A stretch of DNA of 64,000 nucleotides from Pseudomonas cichorii (lineage in GTDB: Bacteria; Pseudomonadota; Gammaproteobacteria; Pseudomonadales; Pseudomonadaceae): positions 1-64,000 of the forward strand of contig NZ_RBRE01000069.1 in NCBI RefSeq assembly GCF_003700275.1, in the 5' to 3' direction. The notes under the pieces are model-generated. The model worked only from the letters and a program-made list of their open reading frames with translations. It did no database searches and had not been told where the DNA came from. Positions 59,959 to 64,000 of this stretch are shown here, piece by piece; position 1 is the stretch's first letter, and each line of letters opens with the position of its first letter. The position numbers were made by a program, and so were the translations under genes.

Positions 59959-60004
59959 GGAACTTTTTGATACTTTTTTTGTTCCGTTTTGTACTTAATT
60001 GTAC
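59959..60004. promoter_or_regulatory. Repeats in the XRE gene's upstream region
   Basis: In the 325-bp gap between the XRE gene and the pqi operon, GTAC occurs twice around TTAATT (59991-60004), giving on the minus strand the tandem GTACAA-TTAA-GTACAA. A GGAAC / GTTCC inverted pair (59959-59963 and 59981-59985) lies next to it. Repressor autoregulation is a plausible use. Nothing else is recognised in the gap apart from the terminator at its right end. Confidence 0.35.
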
Positions 60005-60054
60005 GAATTCTCTGTGAGAGTTCTCCTTGTTTCCGTGTAAGCAATAAGCCCGAG

Positions 60055-60085
60055 GCAATAAAAAAGGCCCCTGTTACGGGGCCTT
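60055..60085 (-). terminator. Rho-independent terminator of the pqi operon
   Basis: On the minus strand AAGGCCCC-GTAACA-GGGGCCTT is followed directly by TTTTTATT. An 8-bp GC-rich stem plus U-tract, 12 bases after the pqiC stop, is a textbook intrinsic terminator. Confidence 0.92.
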
Positions 60086-60096
60086 CAGGTCAGTTT

Positions 60097-60720
60097 TCAG
60101 CGACAGCGTGAAGCAGGATTTTGCGTCCAGTCCTGCGCGGTTCTGGCAATGTCCTGCGCCAGTTTCGCGACTGCCTGCTGGTGAGCCAGAATCAGGTTTT
60201 CTATGCCGAGTGCGGCCTGTTCGCGAATCACGCTGCTGCACGTCAGGTTGAGCCGCTTGCTGCCGGTATTGGCATTGCTGTTGCGCAGGCTCAGGCTCCA
60301 GACCACATCGATCAGGGCGTAATTGCCGGGAACCGACTCGAAGCGCCGGACATCGGTGCGCAACGACAGCACGGGCTGGCTGCTGTCTTTTGGCAGGCCT
60401 GCCATGTCACGGCTACCGAAGCGGCGCTCCAGTTGGGCGGTCAGCGCATCGTGAAACTCGTCACCGAGTGGCGAGCCCCAGCGTTCGGTATCCAGAATCG
60501 CCAGACTGCCATCGCCCTGACGCACCACCAGAGGCGGCTGGTCTACCTGCACAGGCATCAGCACCGGCAGCATCTCGAACTGGAACGGCGCAGGCTGGGC
60601 GCTGGCAGCCGTGTGCGAGTCCATGGGCGCGATCAGCGTGTAGTAACGGGTCGGTGTCGATGAACAGGCACTGAGGCCCAGTGCCGCAGCCAATACCATC
60701 AATTTCAGGCGCAGGGTCAT
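60097..60720 (-). CDS. pqiC: PqiC-type outer-membrane lipoprotein
   Basis: A 207-residue lipoprotein (signal MTLRLKLMVLAAALGLSACSS, lipobox LSAC, Cys at 19) of the ABC-transport-auxiliary family. YYTLIAPM, QVDQPPLVVRQGDGSLAILDTERWGSPLGDEFHDALTAQLERRFG and VLSLRTDVRRFESVPGNYALIDVVWSLS are characteristic. In E. coli PqiC binds the PqiB needle at the outer membrane for lipid transport. It overlaps the pqiB stop by four bases and is last in the operon. Confidence 0.92.
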   Translation of the reverse strand: MTLRLKLMVLAAALGLSACSSTPTRYYTLIAPMDSHTAASAQPAPFQFEMLPVLMPVQVDQPPLVVRQGDGSLAILDTERWGSPLGDEFHDALTAQLERRFGSRDMAGLPKDSSQPVLSLRTDVRRFESVPGNYALIDVVWSLSLRNSNANTGSKRLNLTCSSVIREQAALGIENLILAHQQAVAKLAQDIARTAQDWTQNPASRCR

Positions 60721-62393
60721 TCTTTTGGCTCCATATCGATTGCACGGGACGAAGACGAGGCTTTATAGGAACCCGGAGCGGCATCACCGGATCGGCCCCG
60801 AATCAGCGCTTCCGGATGGCGGCTGAGGAAGTCGGTCAAGACACGGACCGAGCGGGCAGTGCGTTGCACTTCATCCATGGCCTGGCTCAGTTGCTGACGG
60901 CCCGGAGAGTCTTCGCCCAGGGTATCGTTGGCACTGCTCAGGGTTTTTTCGGCCTGTTTCAGAGTGCCGCGCATTTGCGGCAATACGCTGCCGTTGACCA
61001 GCTTCAGGGTTTTCTGCAGTTCAGTCAGGTTGCCATTGAGGTTGTTGGCCAGCTCGTCGATCGGCACTTTGCTGAGTTTGTCGACGAATGCCTGCAACTG
61101 TTCCTGCAGTTTGTCGAAGTTGCCAGGAACGGTCGGGATTTCCAGGGGCCTGGCCTTGGGATTGAATGTCGCCTTCGGCGCCTTGGGATCGAACTCCATC
61201 GCAATGTACAACTGGCCGGTCAGCAGGTTGCCGGTGCGCGCCTGGGCCCGCAGCCCGTTATTGACGAAGGCATTGAGGATGCGCGCCGATTGCTCTTCTT
61301 CGTCTCCGCGGCCGCCCAGCTGGCGCAGCTTGGATTCGGCCGCACCCAGGCGATTGGGATAGATGACCGCGCCAACGATGCTGGGGAAGGACTTGGTTAC
61401 AGGGTCGTAATCCAGGTCCACCGAAACCACCTTGCCAATGTTCACGCCCAGGAAGTCCACCGGCGAGTTGACTGCCAGCCCGCGCAGGGACTGGTTGAAG
61501 CGCATGCGGATGTAGCGCGGCTCGCCGTCGGGCGGGGCCAGCGCGGTGGCCTGGTCGTCGAAGATCTTGAATTCGGCGTTCTCATCGGCCGGCTTGGATT
61601 CCGGGCTCCAGTTCGGTTCACGAAAGGCGATGCCGCCGGAAAGAATCGAAGTCAGCGACTGGGTGTTGATCTTCAGGCCTGCGGTGCCGACGGTCACGTC
61701 CACGCCGCTGGCATTCCAGAAACGGGTGTCGGTGGTGATGTACTGATCGTTGGGCGAACTGATGAAGATCTGGATATCGACACCCTTGCCATCCTTGGAC
61801 AGTTCATAAGCCACTACCTGGCCAACCTGGATGCGCCGGTAGTAGACCGGCGAGCCGATATCCAGCGAACCCAGATCGTCGGTGTGCAGGGTGAAGCGCT
61901 TGCCTTTTTCGCCGAAGGTCACCGGCGGCGGGGTCTCGAGGCCGGTGAAGTTGTTCTTGGTTTCCTGCGAATTGCCCGCGTCGGCGCCAATGAAGGCGCC
62001 CGACAGCAATGTGTCGACACCCGATACGCCATGGGCACCGATGCGTGGTCGCACGACCCAGAACTGGCTGTCTATCCGGGTGAACGGCGTCGCAGTGTTG
62101 TTGAGTTCGACGGTCGCCAGCACATGAGTACGGTCTTCGCTCAGGGTGATGGCCGTGACCATGCCGATCACCACGTTCTTGTACTTGACCTGGGTCTTGT
62201 TGGCTTCCAGGCCTTCAGCCGTCTGAAAGCTTACTGTGACGCGCGGTCCCACGTTCATCCAGTCATGGAAGGCCATGGACAAGCCGATCAGGCCGGCCAC
62301 GATCGGCACCAGCCAGATCAGTGAAACACGCATGCGACGGCGTTTGACTTCAGGACGAAGCGCCGGCGAAGGCGGGACGGTATTCTCAGACAT
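60717..62393 (-). CDS. pqiB: PqiB, MCE-domain lipid-transport protein
   Basis: A 558-residue inner-membrane-anchored MCE protein. One N-terminal helix (VSLIWLVPIVAGLIGLSMAF) is followed by three MCE repeats, seen in GPRVTVSFQTAEGLEANKTQVKYKNVVIGMVTAI, DLGSLDIGSPVYYRRIQVGQVVAYEL and LAVNSPVDFLGVNIGKVVSVDLDYD. The C-terminus is a long helix-coil that forms the periplasm-spanning needle (VPGNFDKLQEQLQAFVDKLSKVPIDELANNLNGNL). The ATG at 62393 overlaps the end of the second pqiA gene by eight bases; an upstream in-frame TTG was not used. Confidence 0.95.
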   Translation of the reverse strand: MSENTVPPSPALRPEVKRRRMRVSLIWLVPIVAGLIGLSMAFHDWMNVGPRVTVSFQTAEGLEANKTQVKYKNVVIGMVTAITLSEDRTHVLATVELNNTATPFTRIDSQFWVVRPRIGAHGVSGVDTLLSGAFIGADAGNSQETKNNFTGLETPPPVTFGEKGKRFTLHTDDLGSLDIGSPVYYRRIQVGQVVAYELSKDGKGVDIQIFISSPNDQYITTDTRFWNASGVDVTVGTAGLKINTQSLTSILSGGIAFREPNWSPESKPADENAEFKIFDDQATALAPPDGEPRYIRMRFNQSLRGLAVNSPVDFLGVNIGKVVSVDLDYDPVTKSFPSIVGAVIYPNRLGAAESKLRQLGGRGDEEEQSARILNAFVNNGLRAQARTGNLLTGQLYIAMEFDPKAPKATFNPKARPLEIPTVPGNFDKLQEQLQAFVDKLSKVPIDELANNLNGNLTELQKTLKLVNGSVLPQMRGTLKQAEKTLSSANDTLGEDSPGRQQLSQAMDEVQRTARSVRVLTDFLSRHPEALIRGRSGDAAPGSYKASSSSRAIDMEPKE

Positions 62394-63000
62394 CTTCAAC
62401 CTCTGCATCCCAGATAAGCCGGGGATCGAAACTCATGGCGGCGAACATCGTCATCACCACTACCAGACCAAAAAACAGAATGCCGATCATGGGCTCGATG
62501 GTGCTCAGTTCACGGAACTGCACCAGTGAGGCCACCAGGGCAACAACCAGGACATCGAGCATCGACCAATAGCCGATCAGCTCGATGAAGCGATAAAGAC
62601 GGGCCCGCTCCAGCATGGCCCAGCGACTGCGCCGCTGACAGGTGATCAGGAGCATGGCCAGCACCAGGAATTTCACGCATGGCACGACCACGCTGGCGAT
62701 GAAAATCAGCAGGGCGATGTCCCATGAGCCACCTTTGAAGAACTCCACCACACCACTCATGATGGTGTTCTGGCTGCTGTTGCCCAGCATGGTGGTGTAC
62801 ATCACCGGCAGCACATTGGCCGGGATATAGAAGATCAGGCCGGCGATCAGGAATGCCCAGGTCCGCGCGATGCTGTTGGGCTTGCGCCGATGCACGGGCG
62901 AGTCGCAGCGCGGGCATTGATGGACATCTTCCGGGCAGGCATAGCCGCAGGTATGGCAAAGGCACAGGCGCTGCTCATGGGCGAAAGGAATGCCATTCAT
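62386..63000 (-). CDS. pqiA: PqiA family membrane protein, second half
   Basis: A 204-residue paraquat-inducible protein A domain. A zinc-ribbon-like N-terminus (CLCHTCGYACPEDVHQCPRCDSPVHRRK) is followed by four membrane helices (TWAFLIAGLIFYIPANVLPVMYTT, ALLIFIASVVVPCVKFLVLAMLLI, LIGYWSMLDVLVVALVASLVQF, MIGILFFGLVVVMTMFAAMSFDPRLIWD). In E. coli PqiA contains two such domains in one chain. Here they are two separate genes overlapping by four bases. Confidence 0.94.
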   Translation of the reverse strand: MNGIPFAHEQRLCLCHTCGYACPEDVHQCPRCDSPVHRRKPNSIARTWAFLIAGLIFYIPANVLPVMYTTMLGNSSQNTIMSGVVEFFKGGSWDIALLIFIASVVVPCVKFLVLAMLLITCQRRSRWAMLERARLYRFIELIGYWSMLDVLVVALVASLVQFRELSTIEPMIGILFFGLVVVMTMFAAMSFDPRLIWDAEVEDV

Positions 63001-63626
63001 CCTGGCTGGACTCCCAGTTCATCCCACAGGCGGCGGATATCCTTGTTGGCGATCAGCAGGATCAGCACCATCAGCATGGCCATGGCCCACAAGCCGAGCC
63101 CCGGATGAACATCGAGCATGCCCGAGAGCTTGATAATGGCAACCAGAATCCCGAGCATGCAGACCTCCAGCATGCTCCACGGCCGCAAATGCTCCAGCGC
63201 GCGCATGCAGGCCTTGAAGCCTGGAGCGATGATGCCGTTGTGAGCGTGCAGCAGCACCCAGAACAACAGCGCTATCTGCAATAGCGGAGCAAAGATGATC
63301 GACAGGCCGGCCACCAGCGCAATCAGTGTGATACGCCCCTGGGCCAGGGCTTCCACCGATTGCCAGAGCGTCACCTCGTTGGTCAGGCCTTTCATGCTGA
63401 TACTGATGACCGGAAAGAAGTTGGCGAACATAAACAGCAGTGCTGCGGCTACGGTCAGGGCCAGCAACTGCTCGATGGTCAGGCGATGACCACGGCCCAG
63501 CAGCGCACGACAGCGCAGGCAATGCGCCGATTCGCCTGCTTTCAGGGGCTGGGCTTCATATAGCGAGTCGCAGTGCTCGCAGATAATCAGGTCCGACAGA
63601 GGTTTCATGGAATGCACAGTGGTCAT
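62997..63626 (-). CDS. pqiA: PqiA family membrane protein, first half
   Basis: A 209-residue PqiA domain. The N-terminal Cys motif (CEHCDSLYEAQPLKAGESAHCLRC) and four helices (LLALTVAAALLFMFANFFPVISISM, ITLIALVAGLSIIFAPLLQIALLFWVLL, WSMLEVCMLGILVAIIKLSGM, LGLWAMAMLMVLILLIAN) match the N-terminal half of E. coli PqiA. I use the ATG at 63626; the ATG at 63608, right before the Cys motif, is also possible, and neither has a strong ribosome site. It is the first gene of the pqi operon. Confidence 0.92.
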   Translation of the reverse strand: MTTVHSMKPLSDLIICEHCDSLYEAQPLKAGESAHCLRCRALLGRGHRLTIEQLLALTVAAALLFMFANFFPVISISMKGLTNEVTLWQSVEALAQGRITLIALVAGLSIIFAPLLQIALLFWVLLHAHNGIIAPGFKACMRALEHLRPWSMLEVCMLGILVAIIKLSGMLDVHPGLGLWAMAMLMVLILLIANKDIRRLWDELGVQPG

Positions 63627-63989
63627 GGACGCCGTTGATACAGAGTTTGCCGGGTTGAAAAAATGAGGACGCGAAGATACCTCGTTAATGGCGTTACGGC
63701 ATGCTTTTCTGTTTAAACATCGAGGATGAAGCATTGACCGCAGGCATAGGTGGTCGTTCCCATATCATTGCGCCATTAGTTTGTAACAGCGTGATGGTTT
63801 TCCACAGTGCCGGAGAAACATTTCATTACATGATCCTGTGGGGCGTTGCGCCTCATGCCCAGTCAGCCCTGTAGCGGTGAACGGGGCTTTCATGACGCTC
63901 CAGGCGGCCTGCGTCAACTCGCCACAGCGACTCAAAGCCCAAGGCAGTGATGCTAGACTCGCGCCACTTCAGACAAGGAGCAGACTTAC
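63627..63989. other. Divergent intergenic region at the right edge
   Basis: About 360 bases between the pqi operon and the gene that starts at 63990. It should hold both promoters. A -10-like GCTAGACT lies near 63952-63959 for the rightward gene. I see no small gene or repeat in it. Confidence 0.5.
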
Positions 63990-64000
63990 GTGCGCAAGAC
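63990..64000 (+). CDS. Start of a rightward gene cut by the window edge
   Basis: GTG at 63990 preceded nine bases upstream by AAGGAG; the first codons read M-R-K. Only 11 bases are inside the window, so no product can be named. It is inferred from the strong ribosome site and the absence of other genes here. Confidence 0.45.

Noticed and set aside
60681..62324. 547-residue open frame on the plus strand
   Set aside because: It is exactly antisense to pqiB, which has clear MCE repeats and operon context; the plus-strand translation has no family similarity. High-GC codon use creates such shadows.

Overview
The window looks like a chromosomal segment of a fluorescent Pseudomonas, possibly of the P. 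syringae/P. cichorii side of the genus. The reasons are moderate-to-high GC coding sequence, an HSI-II-like type VI secretion cluster, Pseudomonas REP-type repeats between genes, PolB, AraFGH, PqiAB and FecI/FecR/TonB-receptor genes. The species call is an inference from gene content only. I saw no rRNA, tRNA, CRISPR array, insertion sequence or prophage structural module.

Region 1 (1-19735) is a type VI secretion system (T6SS). vgrG (cut by the window edge) and hcp point left. tssA-B-C-E-F-G-H, a sigma-54 activator, a 46-residue lipoprotein, a TagH-like protein without an FHA domain, and tssJ-K-L-M point right. The roughly 510-base divergent hcp/tssA intergenic region carries three copies of an 18-bp palindrome TGCGCAA-N4-TTGCGCA and weak-to-fair sigma-54 promoter matches. 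These are candidate enhancer sites for the activator encoded inside the cluster. The kinase and phosphatase genes that end P. aeruginosa HSI-II are not present after tssM.

Region 2 (19781-35043) is a mosaic of small units: a LysR/aminotransferase pair, a DUF4174 protein, a CBS protein, an orphan STN-type TonB receptor, DNA polymerase II, a TetR/Gal80-like oxidoreductase pair with a clear operator, a cysteine-cluster protein and a sirtuin. It also holds a two-gene DNA-repair operon (radical SAM plus partner) behind a perfect LexA box.

Region 3 (34171-45471) is a LysR gene divergent from a nine-gene operon: two tandem periplasmic binding proteins, an FAD D-2-hydroxyacid dehydrogenase, a class I aminotransferase, two permeases, an ATPase, a cysteine-dioxygenase-like cupin and a fusion of four rhodanese domains to a Cys/Met-metabolism PLP lyase. 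Only one rhodanese domain keeps its catalytic Cys. I infer an uptake and breakdown pathway for a sulfur amino acid; the substrate is unknown. This is the best candidate for an under-described system.

Region 4 (45552-48264) is a Zur-box-preceded zinc/manganese ABC operon. It begins with a 43-residue membrane peptide that overlaps the ATPase start by four bases. Region 5 (48334-55123) is an L-arabinose-type sugar unit: a periplasmic aldose epimerase, a lactonase, an SDR dehydrogenase and AraFGH. Region 6 (55228-59261) is a Fur-box-preceded ECF sigma/FecR/TonB receptor surface-signalling unit. It is followed by an XRE regulator and a PqiA-PqiA-PqiB-PqiC lipid-transport operon on the minus strand. 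A new gene probably begins at the right edge.
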